Assembly: GCF_001044395.1 (NCBI RefSeq)
Contig: NZ_JANU01000005.1
Span: forward strand, 1-64,000
Origin: Caenimonas sp. SL110
Lineage (GTDB): Bacteria > Pseudomonadota > Gammaproteobacteria > Burkholderiales > Burkholderiaceae_C
Length of the DNA stretch: 64,000 nt
Reading direction: 5' to 3'
Translations under genes and position numbers: made by a program
In this document: positions 12,603 to 22,533 of the stretch, piece by piece
Layout: the number at the start of each line of letters is the position of its first letter
Numbering within the stretch: position 1 is the first letter of the stretch
Notes under the pieces: generated by a model
Told to the model about the DNA's origin: nothing
Database searches by the model: none
Seen by the model: only the letters and a program-made list of their open reading frames with translations

Positions 12603-13394
12603 ATGGCAGCTCGACTGCAGGAGACCCCTTTGGCGCACGAAAAAGCATTGGAACAGGTATTGATCGTCACCGGCGGGAGCCGGGGCATTGGCGCTGCGTG
12701 CGCGCTGCTGGCTGCGCGCAAGGGCTACGCAGTCGCAGTGAACTACACCGCCAACGAGCGCGCGGCGCAGGACGTCGTGCAGGCCATCATTGCCAGCGGG
12801 GGCCGTGCGATTGCCGTACAGGCCGATGTTGCGCACGAAGACCAGGTGCTGGCGATGTTCAACCGGGTCGATACCGAACTCGGACGGCTCACCGCGCTGA
12901 TCAACAACGCCGGCGTGGTGGACGCGAAGGCACGCGTCGATGAAATGACTTTCGAGCGCCTGAGGCGAATGTTCGACATCAACGTCATCGGCTCGATCAT
13001 CTGCGCGCGCGAAGCCGTCAAGCGGATGAGCACCCGTCACGGCGGCGCAGGCGGTGCGATCGTGAATGTGTCCAGCGCCGCTTCGCGCCTGGGCGCACCG
13101 GGGCAGTACGTCGACTACGCCGCGTCCAAGGGCGCCATCGACGCCTTCACGTTAGGCCTCGCAAAAGAAGTCGCCGCCGAGGGCATACGCGTCAACGCCG
13201 TGCGGCCCGGACTCATCGAAACCGATATCCACGCATCGGGCGGCATACCCGATCGCGTGCGGCAACTTGAGCACCAGGTGCCGATGCTGCGCGGCGGCAG
13301 CGCCGACGAAGTGGCGCAGGCCATCGTCTGGCTGCTCTCGGACGAAGCGAGCTACACGACGATGTCGCTGCTCGATGTGTCAGGAGGCCGCTGA
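12603..13394 (+). CDS. Short-chain dehydrogenase/reductase
   Basis: An SDR-family NAD(P)-dependent oxidoreductase of up to 263 residues. The cofactor motif TGGSRGIG is near residues 23-30 and NNAG is present. The catalytic serine is in VSSAASRLG and the YxxxK motif in YVDYAASK. It ends VSGGR as FabG-like proteins do. A TTG at 12630 has a well-spaced AGGAGA in front of it and may be the true start, giving 254 residues. The substrate is unknown. It is divergent from the dienelactone hydrolase gene. Confidence 0.88.
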   Translation: MAARLQETPLAHEKALEQVLIVTGGSRGIGAACALLAARKGYAVAVNYTANERAAQDVVQAIIASGGRAIAVQADVAHEDQVLAMFNRVDTELGRLTALINNAGVVDAKARVDEMTFERLRRMFDINVIGSIICAREAVKRMSTRHGGAGGAIVNVSSAASRLGAPGQYVDYAASKGAIDAFTLGLAKEVAAEGIRVNAVRPGLIETDIHASGGIPDRVRQLEHQVPMLRGGSADEVAQAIVWLLSDEASYTTMSLLDVSGGR

Positions 13395-13436
13395 TGGCAA
13401 CGCTCACAAAATTGGCCTAGCCCCAGGGTGCCCGTC

Positions 13437-14069
13437 ATGGACTTCAAGCCCCTGGTCACCTTGCTCGCGGTGGTGAACCCCCTGGCCATCGTGCCGTTCT
13501 TCATCCACTACACCCAGGGGTTTACACACGCGCAGCGCCGGCGCACTGTGCTCACCGCGGCTTTCAGCGCCTTCATGGTGATCGCCGCGAGTGCGCTGCT
13601 CGGCCTGCAGATCCTCGATTTCTTCGGCATCTCGCTGGCGAGTTTCCAGGTCGGCGGCGGCATGCTGCTGCTCATCAGTTCGATGAACATGCTCAATGCG
13701 AACCCCGCCGAAGCGAAGCCGCAGACCAATGAATTCGAGGACGGCGCGCAGAAGGCTGCGATGGGCGCGAGCATCGCCGTCGTGCCGCTCACGATCCCGC
13801 TGCTGACCGGGCCGGCCACGATGTCCACGGTGGTGATCTATGCAGAGAAGGCGCAGACCTTCCTGCAGTTGTCGATGCTGGTCGCTTATGGCGTGGTGAT
13901 CGGACTGGCAACGGCGGTTTGCTTCGCGCTGGCCGACCCGATCGCACGCATCCTGGGCAAGACCGGCATCAATGTCATGACCCGGCTGATGGGTCTCATC
14001 CTCGCAGCGCTCGCGGTGGAAGTGATGGCCCTGGGCCTGATCAAGCTTTTTCCGGGCCTGGGTCGGTAA
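13437..14069 (+). CDS. MarC family integral membrane protein
   Basis: A 210-residue membrane protein with about six hydrophobic helices. It has the MarC marks NPLAIVPFF near residue 14, and PLTIPLLTGPATMST. I prefer the ATG at 13437; a GTG at 13428 is in frame. The role of MarC proteins is unsettled. The 3' end overlaps the convergent cNMP-binding gene by 29 nt. Confidence 0.88.
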   Translation: MDFKPLVTLLAVVNPLAIVPFFIHYTQGFTHAQRRRTVLTAAFSAFMVIAASALLGLQILDFFGISLASFQVGGGMLLLISSMNMLNANPAEAKPQTNEFEDGAQKAAMGASIAVVPLTIPLLTGPATMSTVVIYAEKAQTFLQLSMLVAYGVVIGLATAVCFALADPIARILGKTGINVMTRLMGLILAALAVEVMALGLIKLFPGLGR

Positions 14070-14634
14070 CCGCAGCTTCGGCCGGGCGCCTCTGGAGCAC
14101 CTTGACCAGCTGGCTGCTGGTGTTGCGCAGCCGTTGCGCGAGCAACTGCGTGAGCTTGACGAGCAGCTTGGCGCCCACTGCCGGATGCATCTTGATCAGG
14201 CGACCCACCGAGGCGCGCGTGAGCACTGCGAGCTCCACATCGCTCAATGCCCAGCAGCTCGCATAGCGGGGTTCGCCGTCCAGCATCGACATCTCACCAA
14301 TCACCGCGCCTTCCTTGAGCACCGCCAGCCTGGTGATATCGGCGGGGTCCTGCTTTTCGGGGTCGGCGCCGATTCGGCGCTTGCCCACATCCACCGTGCC
14401 CAGGAGCAACAGCATCATCCAGTTGCTCGCCTCGCCCTCGGCGATCAGCAACTGCCCGGGCTTGGCGCGCACCTTGAGCATGGTGGTGCCCAGCAGGTCC
14501 GCCTCTTCCGGCGAGAAGTCGCGCAGCAGCGACGACACCATCAGCAGCTCGGGATGCTCGGACAGCTTTTCGCACGGCCCGAGCAGCTCAAGGCCACGCG
14601 ATGTGAGGTCTTCGTCGAGCGGATCGGCACCCAT
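14041..14634 (-). CDS. Cyclic-nucleotide-binding-domain protein
   Basis: A 197-residue protein with a single CRP-type beta-barrel domain (about residues 45-160, including GQLLIAEGEASNWMMLLLLG and GEMSMLDGEPRYAS). I see no helix-turn-helix, so it is probably a ligand sensor and not a transcription factor. The start at 14634 lies 5 nt after the lipoprotein stop, placing it at the end of the Mla/MCE operon. That link suggests nucleotide-responsive control of lipid transport, as inference. Confidence 0.8.
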   Translation of the reverse strand: MGADPLDEDLTSRGLELLGPCEKLSEHPELLMVSSLLRDFSPEEADLLGTTMLKVRAKPGQLLIAEGEASNWMMLLLLGTVDVGKRRIGADPEKQDPADITRLAVLKEGAVIGEMSMLDGEPRYASCWALSDVELAVLTRASVGRLIKMHPAVGAKLLVKLTQLLAQRLRNTSSQLVKVLQRRPAEAAVTDPGPEKA

Positions 14635-14639
14635 GGCGG

Positions 14640-15284
14640 TCAACGCTGCTGCGCAAGCCACTGCGCGATTTCGGCGCCGGCCGAGTTGACCGCATCACTC
14701 ATCGCGCGAACACCGCCAGCCGCATCGGCAGATGGGGCCGGCGCATTGACGATCACACGTCTTTGGGACAGGAGCTTTTCACCTGCGGGCGTGTTCTCCA
14801 GCAGGGTGGCGCGCATTCGCACCAGGCCGACGCTGGCCGTCTGCGATTGGAACAAATGCGAAAACTCTTCCAGTTCGATGCGCAGCACGCGCGGCATCAT
14901 GCCGCCTTCACGAGCGAGCGCTGCGCTTTCGCCGAGGTCGAGCACCGGCCTGTCACGCCCCAGGATTTCACGCAGGCGCTGGCGGATGAGCTGGGGCGGC
15001 GGCGCCGACCAACGCGCCTGCGCATACGGTCGCAGCTGATTGGAGTCGGCGTAGCCCAGGCGATAGTTCAGCGAAGTGCCGTCCAGCGCGCTCGACGCAT
15101 CGATGTCGCCCAGCACCAGCGGCAAGGCCGAGCCAGCGGGCGTCGTGGCAGGCGTGGTGGTTCCGGGCCCGAAGTCGTAGAGCACCGCGCGCGTCGGTTT
15201 GTCCGGCGTGGCGCAACCGGCCAGCAACACGGTTGAAGCCGCAAGCATTGCAAGCAGTGCACGAAATGTAGGTCGCTGGTTCAT
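14640..15284 (-). CDS. ABC-type transport auxiliary lipoprotein (PqiC/MlaD-associated)
   Basis: A 214-residue lipoprotein with signal peptide and lipobox LLAGC (cysteine near residue 24). The body resembles the auxiliary lipoproteins of MCE transporters (YDFGPG, then NYRLGYADSNQLRPYAQARW). It likely anchors in the outer membrane and completes a lipid-transport bridge. The start overlaps the MCE gene stop by 4 nt. Confidence 0.82.
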   Translation of the reverse strand: MNQRPTFRALLAMLAASTVLLAGCATPDKPTRAVLYDFGPGTTTPATTPAGSALPLVLGDIDASSALDGTSLNYRLGYADSNQLRPYAQARWSAPPPQLIRQRLREILGRDRPVLDLGESAALAREGGMMPRVLRIELEEFSHLFQSQTASVGLVRMRATLLENTPAGEKLLSQRRVIVNAPAPSADAAGGVRAMSDAVNSAGAEIAQWLAQQR

Positions 15285-16237
15285 TTGCCGGCTCCAGGGG
15301 GCGTGAAGCCCGGTTCACCCGGGCCGGGATCGATCTGGCCCGTGCCGTAGATCAACGACTGCGGGTTCTCGCGAATGCTGTTGGCGGTGCGACCCAACTG
15401 CCGCACGGCGCGCGATGCGTCTTCGGTCACGCGGTTGATGCGCGGCAGCGTCGCCGCGTTGAACGAATCGGCAGCGTGCGACAACGACTCGGTGCCCTGC
15501 GCAAGGCGATCCAGAGGACCATCCTTTTCATTGAGGCGGCGCGCGGTCTTGCCGAAGTCCGCAGCTGTCTTGCCGATCTCATCGACATTGACCTGGATCG
15601 ACTTCATGGTGACGCGCGCTTCGGCCAGCGCAGGATCGACGCCCTTGACCACCGTTGCGTCCAGGCGCTTGGCAAGCTGGCTCGCATCCGCCGCGGCAAC
15701 GCCCAGGTTGTCCAGCGCCAGCGCGAGGCGTTTCTGGTTGGCGTCGCCCAGCACTTCATTGGCGCGGTTCACCGTCTTTTCGATCTGGTCCAGGATCGCT
15801 TCGCCGCGCGTCGTGAGTTTGGACAGCAGGCTGGGCCGCAGCGGGATGCGCGGCGGCTGCGCGTTATTCGGCTCAATTCGCGGCGAGGGTTTTCCTTCGT
15901 CGTCGAGCTGGACGAACGCCAGGCCCGTCACGCCCTGATAGCTCAATTGCGCAAACGTGTCGCGCGTCACCGGTGCTTCGTGGTCGACTTCCAGGCGTAT
16001 CAGCACGCTGCCTGCCGCCTTGGGATCGAAGCCGATGCTCGACACCTTGCCGACGTCAACCCCGCGATAACGCACTGCCGCCTGGGCCTGCAAACCGCTC
16101 ACGGTTTCGCGCGTCGAAATCTCGTAGATGTCGCGCTCGCCCGTGTCACGGGTGAGCCACGCCGCGAGCAGGACGAGCAGCGCGGTGACTGCCACGACAA
16201 AGATGCCGGCGGCCATCGCATGGGCTTTGTTTTCCAT
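15281..16237 (-). CDS. MCE/MlaD-domain substrate-binding protein
   Basis: A 318-residue protein with one N-terminal membrane anchor (about residues 10-28). An MCE domain follows (residues about 40-120, including VSGLQAQAAVRYRGVDVGKV and YQGVTGLAFVQL). The C-terminal half is a long helical region. Such proteins form hexameric periplasmic lipid-binding rings. The gene lies in order after the permease and ATPase genes. Confidence 0.9.
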   Translation of the reverse strand: MENKAHAMAAGIFVVAVTALLVLLAAWLTRDTGERDIYEISTRETVSGLQAQAAVRYRGVDVGKVSSIGFDPKAAGSVLIRLEVDHEAPVTRDTFAQLSYQGVTGLAFVQLDDEGKPSPRIEPNNAQPPRIPLRPSLLSKLTTRGEAILDQIEKTVNRANEVLGDANQKRLALALDNLGVAAADASQLAKRLDATVVKGVDPALAEARVTMKSIQVNVDEIGKTAADFGKTARRLNEKDGPLDRLAQGTESLSHAADSFNAATLPRINRVTEDASRAVRQLGRTANSIRENPQSLIYGTGQIDPGPGEPGFTPPGAGK

Positions 16238-16258
16238 CGTTGGGACCTTTACTTCTTT

Positions 16259-17077
16259 CTACACGGCAAACGGATATTCGCGCAACAGCTCCATTGCGCG
16301 CTGGCCCCGTTCGCCCAGGAAAAAATCGTGGATGAAGGGGTGCTGGAAAGCGATCACATCCTTGGGCGCCGCATTCACGATCACCCGCTTGTCCGCCAGC
16401 ACGGCAATGCGCGTGGACAGCTCGAACAAGGTGTCCAGGTCATGCGTCACCATGATCACCGTCAGCGCCATGTCGCGATGCAGCGACCGCAGCAGCGTGA
16501 CGAATCCATCGGAGCTCTCCGGGTCAAGCCCGGCGGTGGGCTCGTCCAGCAGCAGCAGCGGCGGGTCCATGATGAGCGCCCGCGCCAGCGCAGCGCGCTT
16601 GATCATGCCGCCGGACAGGTCGGCGGGCATCTTGTCGGCATCGTCGGGTTTGAGCCCCACCATCTGCAGCTTGACCATGGCGGCCTCGCGAATCAGGGCG
16701 GGTGGCAACGACCGCAGTTCACGCAAGGGGAATGCAATGTTTTCCAGCACGCTGAACGCCGAGAACAGCGCGCCGTGCTGGAACAGCATGCCGACCCGGC
16801 TGGCTGCGCCCTTCTGGCTGAGGCGCTCTGCCGGCTTGCCCAGCACCAGGATCTCGCCGCGCGCGGGCGTCTCCAGCCCCAGGATCTGGCGCAGCAGCAC
16901 GGTCTTGCCGGTGCCTGACCCGCCCACGAGCGACATGACTTCGCCACGTTCGACCGTCAGGTCCAGGTCCTGGTGCACGGTAAATCGGCGATCCGGCGTT
17001 GTGAACTCGGTCCACAGCTTGCGAATCTCCACCATGGGCTCGCCCTCGGCCGGCAGGACGCTTTCGGCTTCTTCCAT
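16259..17077 (-). CDS. MCE-type ABC transporter ATP-binding protein (MlaF-like)
   Basis: A 272-residue ABC ATPase. Walker A is GGSGTGKT near residue 47, the signature is DLSGGMIKRAALARAL, and Walker B LLLLDEPTAGLDP. The start ATG at 17075-17077 overlaps the permease stop (ATGA). Together with the permease, MCE protein and lipoprotein it forms an inner-membrane lipid transporter of the Mla/Ttg2 kind. Confidence 0.93.
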   Translation of the reverse strand: MEEAESVLPAEGEPMVEIRKLWTEFTTPDRRFTVHQDLDLTVERGEVMSLVGGSGTGKTVLLRQILGLETPARGEILVLGKPAERLSQKGAASRVGMLFQHGALFSAFSVLENIAFPLRELRSLPPALIREAAMVKLQMVGLKPDDADKMPADLSGGMIKRAALARALIMDPPLLLLDEPTAGLDPESSDGFVTLLRSLHRDMALTVIMVTHDLDTLFELSTRIAVLADKRVIVNAAPKDVIAFQHPFIHDFFLGERGQRAMELLREYPFAV

Positions 17078-18195
17078 CAGATCCCCACGTCCTTGAAGAC
17101 CACGGCAAAAAGCGCATCGACAAGGATGACGACGGTGATCGACGTCACGACCGATGCCGTCGTTCCTTCGCCCAGGCTTTGCGTATCCGGCTTGATCCGC
17201 AGGCCGAAGTGGCAGCCAATCAGCGCGATCAGGATGCCGAAAACGATCGACTTGCTGGTCGCCAGCAGCAGGTTGTTCAGGTGGACGGCCTGCGGCAAGG
17301 CGGTGAGAAAGTAGGTGGGCGTGATCCCCAGCGAGATGTCCGCCGCGATCATTCCACCGCCCAGCGCGCAAAGCGTGGTCCACACACTGATGAGCGGCAT
17401 GGCAAGCGCCAGCGCCATGGCGCGGGGCATGACGAGCCGGAAGCTGTGCGAGATTCCCATGACGCGCATGGCGTCCAGCTCATCGGTCACGCGCATCACG
17501 CCGATCTGGGCCGTGATCGCGGAGCCGGAGCGGCCCGCAATCAGGATCGCGGCCAGCATCGGCCCCAGCTCGCGAATCAGCGCGACCCCCAGGATGTTGA
17601 CGATGTAGGCGTCGGCGCCGAACTGCTTGAGCTGCTGCGAGGTCAGGTACGCCAGCACGATGCCGATCAGGCCTCCGACCAGCGCGGTAATCGGCAACGC
17701 CGTGGCACCGATGCGATAGAGATGGCCGGAGACGTCGCGCCACGGCCCCTCGTGCGGCGCGCGCACGAGCTGACCCAGGTTCAGCGCCAGTTGCCCGATC
17801 AGCCGGACGAATGCCTTGCCGTGGTCGACGGCATGCAGGATCGCTTCACCGAACGAGAGGTAGCTGCGCAGCCAGCTGGTCTTGCGGGGAGGACGCGGCT
17901 TGACGGTGAACCGGGCCACCCGTTCCAGCACGGCTTTCTGGGGTGCCAGCATGTCCAGCGGCGCGGGCCATGTCTGGCCCCAGTGGTCCCACAAGAGCTG
18001 GGCTCCCACATGGTCGAGTTGCGTGGCCTCCTTCAGGTCCCAGCCGTCGCTTGCGCTGGCGGCCTTCAGCTCGGCCTGCAGGCGCGCCACGACATCGCGC
18101 TCGGCAATGTGCGCAGCCGTCCAGGACCCCAGCACCCGTGCGCGCCCGCTCCCGGGCGCGGCTGGCGGCTCGATGCGCGGCGTGGATTCGTGCAT
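17077..18195 (-). CDS. MlaE-type permease with N-terminal STAS-like domain
   Basis: A 372-residue protein. The N-terminal ~120 residues look like a STAS (MlaB-like) domain, including RVLGSWTAAHI and ATQLDHVGAQLLWDHW. The C-terminal ~250 residues are a MlaE/YrbE permease with GLIGIVLAYLTSQQLKQFGA, RELGPMLAAILIAGRSGSAI and five or six membrane helices. MlaB and MlaE are separate in E. coli and fused here, as in other MCE systems. It is the first gene of the operon. Confidence 0.9.
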   Translation of the reverse strand: MHESTPRIEPPAAPGSGRARVLGSWTAAHIAERDVVARLQAELKAASASDGWDLKEATQLDHVGAQLLWDHWGQTWPAPLDMLAPQKAVLERVARFTVKPRPPRKTSWLRSYLSFGEAILHAVDHGKAFVRLIGQLALNLGQLVRAPHEGPWRDVSGHLYRIGATALPITALVGGLIGIVLAYLTSQQLKQFGADAYIVNILGVALIRELGPMLAAILIAGRSGSAITAQIGVMRVTDELDAMRVMGISHSFRLVMPRAMALALAMPLISVWTTLCALGGGMIAADISLGITPTYFLTALPQAVHLNNLLLATSKSIVFGILIALIGCHFGLRIKPDTQSLGEGTTASVVTSITVVILVDALFAVVFKDVGI

Positions 18196-18355
18196 GAAGG
18201 GTGCGTTGAAGGTGCGTGGGAGGTGAACCCTTCATCCTACCTGCTGGCCGCCCGCGCCGTGGGGCAAACCACCCTGATCGCGGGGGGCCGTGGCGCGGCA
18301 GTGACAGATATGGCAAATGCGCCGCAGGTATAAAGCGTTCAAACAAGGAGACGGC

Positions 18356-19144
18356 ATGAGCGAGGTACTTCCCCCTTCCCTCCCCGAGCTGGATGTGCAG
18401 CGGCGCGGCCCGGTCCTGTGGCTCACCATCCAGCGGGAGGCTCGCCGCAATGCCATGAGTCATGGCGTGCTGGCTGGCATGTCCCGGGCGATCGACGATG
18501 CGCAAGCCGACCGGACGCTGCGGGCCATCGTCGTCACCGGGGCCGGCTCCAAGGCGTTCTGCGCGGGCGCCGATCTTCAGTCAGCCCAGGCCTTCACCAC
18601 CGACTACTCCGAGCCGTACGCGCACTTCGCCCAGTTGCTGCGTCGCGCCCGGGCCAGCAATCTGCCCCTGATCGCGCGGGTCAACGGTGCGTGCATGGCG
18701 GGCGGCATGGGCTTGCTGTCGATGTGCGACATGGCCGTGGCCGCATCGCACGCGGTGTTCGGCCTTCCCGAGGTCAAGGTTGGCGTGTTCCCCGCGCAGG
18801 TGCTGTCGGTGTTGCAGCACCTGATACCCCGGCGCCAGCTCGCGCAGATGTGCCTCACGGGAGAGCCGCTCACTTCGTCGCAGGCCCTCGAATACGGGCT
18901 GGTGAATTACGTGGATGACGATGTGGACGCCAGACTCGACTGGTTGCTCGCGCGCCTGACCGACAAGTCGCCTGCGGCCATCCGGCGCGGCCTCTACACC
19001 ATGAAGGCGATCGAAGCGATGGGCTTCGAGGAGTCGATTGCTTTCACGGAGAGCCAGATCGCCCTGTTCACGCTGACCGAAGACGCCAGGGAGGGCCAGG
19101 CTGCTTTCCAGCAAAAGCGAAAGCCGCAGTGGAAGGGGCACTAG
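18356..19144 (+). CDS. Enoyl-CoA hydratase/isomerase family protein
   Basis: A 262-residue crotonase-fold protein. The oxyanion-hole motif is SKAFCAGADLQSA near residues 64-76, and RVNGACMAGGMGLLSMCD follows. A glutamate is kept in GLPEVKVGVF, while the position often held by the other catalytic Glu is Met. A good AAGGAG ribosome-binding site precedes the ATG at 18356. It opens a catabolic unit with atuA-like, mmsA-like and GMC genes, so it probably acts on a branched or terpenoid acyl-CoA. Confidence 0.88.
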   Translation: MSEVLPPSLPELDVQRRGPVLWLTIQREARRNAMSHGVLAGMSRAIDDAQADRTLRAIVVTGAGSKAFCAGADLQSAQAFTTDYSEPYAHFAQLLRRARASNLPLIARVNGACMAGGMGLLSMCDMAVAASHAVFGLPEVKVGVFPAQVLSVLQHLIPRRQLAQMCLTGEPLTSSQALEYGLVNYVDDDVDARLDWLLARLTDKSPAAIRRGLYTMKAIEAMGFEESIAFTESQIALFTLTEDAREGQAAFQQKRKPQWKGH

Positions 19145-19145
19145 C

Positions 19146-20960
19146 GTGGGCAATACCAACAGCGGCGAAAAAGTGATTCGCATCGGCGGCGCCTCGGGGT
19201 TCTGGGGCGACAGCAGCGTGGGCGCACCCCAGCTTGTTTCGCAGGGCCATGTCGATTACCTGGTATTCGACTACCTGGCCGAACTCACCATGTCCATCCT
19301 GGCGGCGGCACGCGCCAGGGACCCATCGCAGGGCTACGCGACCGACTTTGTTTCCGTCACGCTCAAGGCCATCCTGAAAGACGTCGCAGCAAAGGGCATC
19401 CGCGTCATCAGCAACGCAGGCGGGGTGAACCCCCAGGCCTGCGCAGACGCCATCGCCGCGCTGGCCGCCGAACAGGGCGTGACGATCCGCGTAGCTGTGG
19501 TGGCCGGCGACGACGTGATGGCGCAGCTCGGGCAATTGAGGATGGAGGGCGTCACTGAGCTCCAGAGCGGCGCGGCGTTGCCGGAGAAAGTGCTCACCGC
19601 CAACGCCTACCTCGGGGCATTGCCGATCAGGCACGCACTCGATGCAGGCGCGCAGATCGTCGTGACAGGCCGCTGCGTGGACAGCGCCGTGACGCTAGGC
19701 GCTTTGATGCACGAATTCGGCTGGGCGACTGATGACTACGAGCGTCTCGCGCACGGCTGCCTGGCCGGCCACATCATCGAATGCGGCTGCCAGGCGACGG
19801 GCGGCCTGCACACCGACTGGGAAGACGTGCCCGACTGGCCGCACATCGGTTATCCGGTGATCGAGTGCAGCGCCGACGGCAGCTTTGTCGTGACAAAGCC
19901 GGCGGGCACAGGCGGACTGGTCAACACGGCGGTCGTCAGCGAGCAGATGCTCTATGAAATCGGTGACCCGCAGCGCTATCTGCTGCCTGATGTGACCTGC
20001 GACTTCAGCGCGGTGACGATGGAGAACGTGGGCGAGCACAGGGTTCGGGTGAGGGGCGCGCGGGGACTTGCGCCCGGTCCGGCCTACAAGGTGTCTGCAA
20101 CCTATGTTGATGGCTTTCGCTGCAATGCGCAGCTCACCATCGTGGGCATCGATGCAGCAAGAAAGGCCAAGCGGACCGGCGAAGCAATTCTGGAACGCAC
20201 GCGGGAGCTGTTCGCACGGTTGGGGCTGGCCGATTACAGCCGCACACTGATTGAGGTGCTGGGCTCGGAGGCGGGAAACTTCGGGCCGCAGGCGCAGGGC
20301 TACACGATTCGCGAGGTCGTGCTGCGCGTGTCGGTGATGCATCCGCAAAAAGCGGCGCTGGAAATATTTGCGCGCGAGATTGCACCCGCAGGAACGTCGT
20401 GGTCGCCGGGCACGACCGGCGCGGACGGAAGGCCACGGCCGTCGCCCGCGATCAAGCAGTTTGCTTTTCTGCTGGACAAGTTGCGTGTGGTTCCGACCGT
20501 GATTCAGGATGCACGGGTCACCCCGATCGACGTGCCGACCGGCCAGCCTGCCGTGCCGCCTCCGGCGCGGCCCGCCGTGGGGCCAGAGCTCGCGCCATCG
20601 GGGAAGGCAACCATGCAAGTCCCGCTGATCCGCCTGGCATGGGGACGAAGCGGCGACAAGGGCGACACCTCGAACATCGGAATTATTGCGCGCCGGCCCG
20701 AGTGGCTGCCATTGCTGCGCGCACAACTCACACCAGAGCGCGTGCAGCAGTGGCTGGCGCACCTTGTCCACGGCACGGTGACGCGCTACGAGGTGCCGGG
20801 CATCCACGCGCTCAACTTTGTCTGCACCCAGGCGCTTGATGGCGGCGGCATGGCCTCCTTGCGCAACGACCCCCTGGGCAAGGGCATGGCGCAGATCCTG
20901 CTGACGATGCCTGTGGAGGTGGATGTAGACTGGCGCGATCTTCCCCCTGATGCGAGCTGA
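19146..20960 (+). CDS. AtuA-family (DUF1446) acyclic terpene utilisation protein
   Basis: A 604-residue cytoplasmic protein of the AtuA family. The N-terminal ~450 residues are the DUF1446 domain ([37 protein letters not shown]). The C-terminal ~110 residues are the AtuA-like ferredoxin-fold domain ([19 protein letters not shown]). AtuA belongs to citronellol/geraniol catabolism in Pseudomonas, but its biochemical step is not firmly known. It starts with GTG one base after the hydratase stop and overlaps the region before mmsA. Confidence 0.88.
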   Translation: MGNTNSGEKVIRIGGASGFWGDSSVGAPQLVSQGHVDYLVFDYLAELTMSILAAARARDPSQGYATDFVSVTLKAILKDVAAKGIRVISNAGGVNPQACADAIAALAAEQGVTIRVAVVAGDDVMAQLGQLRMEGVTELQSGAALPEKVLTANAYLGALPIRHALDAGAQIVVTGRCVDSAVTLGALMHEFGWATDDYERLAHGCLAGHIIECGCQATGGLHTDWEDVPDWPHIGYPVIECSADGSFVVTKPAGTGGLVNTAVVSEQMLYEIGDPQRYLLPDVTCDFSAVTMENVGEHRVRVRGARGLAPGPAYKVSATYVDGFRCNAQLTIVGIDAARKAKRTGEAILERTRELFARLGLADYSRTLIEVLGSEAGNFGPQAQGYTIREVVLRVSVMHPQKAALEIFAREIAPAGTSWSPGTTGADGRPRPSPAIKQFAFLLDKLRVVPTVIQDARVTPIDVPTGQPAVPPPARPAVGPELAPSGKATMQVPLIRLAWGRSGDKGDTSNIGIIARRPEWLPLLRAQLTPERVQQWLAHLVHGTVTRYEVPGIHALNFVCTQALDGGGMASLRNDPLGKGMAQILLTMPVEVDVDWRDLPPDAS

Positions 20961-20964
20961 AGTC

Positions 20965-22518
20965 ATGAACGCACCCGACAAATCCGTCGCCTCCTCCACC
21001 ACTGCCACCATAGCCCACTGGATCAACGGGCGCATCGTCGCCGGTGCCAGCGGCCGGCAAGCGGACGTTTTCAATCCCGCCACAGGCGTCGTGACCGGCA
21101 AGGTCGCACTCGCCAACAACGCGGAAGTGAGCGCTGCGGTCGCTGCTGCGCAAGCCGCGTTTCCCGCATGGGCCGACACGCCGCCCATTCGCCGCGCGCG
21201 GGTGATGTTCAAGTTTCTTGAGCTGCTGAACCAGGAAAAAGACAAGCTCGCACACGCGATCACGGCGGAGCACGGCAAGGTGTTCACCGATGCGCAAGGC
21301 GAGGTCTCGCGCGGCATCGACATCGTCGAGTTCTCCTGCGGCATCCCCCAGCTGCTCAAGGGCGACTACACCGATCAGGTCTCGACCGGCATCGACAACT
21401 GGACGATGCGCCAGCCCCTGGGTGTGGTGGCAGGCATCACGCCTTTCAACTTCCCGGTGATGGTGCCGATGTGGATGTACCCGGTGGCGATTGCGGCGGG
21501 CAACTGCTTCATCCTCAAGCCGAGCCCGCTGGACCCGACCGCCGCCATCATGATGGCCGACCTGCTCAAGCGCGCCGGTTTGCCCGATGGTGTTTTCAAT
21601 GTCGTGCAGGGCGACAAGGACGCGGTCGATGCACTACTTGAACACCCCGATGTCAAGGCCGTGTCGTTCGTGGGCTCGACTGCCATCGCGCAGAAGATCT
21701 ACGAAACAGGCGCACGCCACGGCAAGCGCGTGCAGGCCCTGGGTGGGGCCAAGAACCACATGGTCGTGATGCCCGACGCCGACATGGATCAGGCCGTCGA
21801 TGCACTGATCGGCTCGGCATTCGGCTCTGCAGGTGAGCGCTGCATGGCGATCTCGCTGGCCGTGCTGGTGGGCGACGCAGCGGACCGCATCATGCCGATG
21901 CTGGCCGAGCGCACGCAGCAGCTCAAGATCAAGAACGGCGTGGAGCTCGATGCCGAGATGGGCCCCATCGTCAGCAGCGCGGCTGCGGGTCGCATCACGG
22001 GCTACATCGGCCAGGGCGAAACTGAAGGCGCGAAGCTGGTCGTGGACGGCCGCAAATTCAAGGCTGCGATGGCCGGGGCCGGCAGCAACGTCGATACCTC
22101 GGGCGGCTTCTGGGTGGGCGGCACACTGTTCGACAACGTCACGCCCGACATGAAGATCTACAAGGAAGAGATATTTGGACCGGTGCTGGGTTGCGTGCGC
22201 GTGAAGGACCTGGCCGATGCGGTGGAACTGGTCAACTCGCATGAGTACGGCAACGGTGTGTCGTGCTTCACCCGCGATGGCAACGTGGCGCGTGAATTCA
22301 GCCGCCGCGTACAGGTCGGCATGGTCGGCATCAACGTGCCGATTCCGGTGCCGATGGCCTGGCATGGTTTTGGTGGCTGGAAAAAGAGCCTGTTCGGTGA
22401 CATGCATGCGTACGGCGAAGAAGGCGTGCGGTTCTATACCAAGCAAAAGTCCATCATGCAGCGTTGGCCAGAGAGTATCGGCAAGGGCGCCGAGTTCGTC
22501 ATGCCGACAGCCAAGTGA
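20965..22518 (+). CDS. mmsA: CoA-acylating methylmalonate-semialdehyde dehydrogenase
   Basis: A 517-residue aldehyde dehydrogenase that oxidises methylmalonate or malonate semialdehyde to propionyl- or acetyl-CoA, in valine and related catabolism. The catalytic cysteine is C293 in [14 protein letters not shown]. The N-terminus [20 protein letters not shown] and [16 protein letters not shown] near the end are family marks. I chose the ATG at 20965 over 20950 to limit overlap with the AtuA gene. Confidence 0.92.
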   Translation: MNAPDKSVASSTTATIAHWINGRIVAGASGRQADVFNPATGVVTGKVALANNAEVSAAVAAAQAAFPAWADTPPIRRARVMFKFLELLNQEKDKLAHAITAEHGKVFTDAQGEVSRGIDIVEFSCGIPQLLKGDYTDQVSTGIDNWTMRQPLGVVAGITPFNFPVMVPMWMYPVAIAAGNCFILKPSPLDPTAAIMMADLLKRAGLPDGVFNVVQGDKDAVDALLEHPDVKAVSFVGSTAIAQKIYETGARHGKRVQALGGAKNHMVVMPDADMDQAVDALIGSAFGSAGERCMAISLAVLVGDAADRIMPMLAERTQQLKIKNGVELDAEMGPIVSSAAAGRITGYIGQGETEGAKLVVDGRKFKAAMAGAGSNVDTSGGFWVGGTLFDNVTPDMKIYKEEIFGPVLGCVRVKDLADAVELVNSHEYGNGVSCFTRDGNVAREFSRRVQVGMVGINVPIPVPMAWHGFGGWKKSLFGDMHAYGEEGVRFYTKQKSIMQRWPESIGKGAEFVMPTAK

Positions 22519-22533
22519 CCCGATAGCCGCTCC

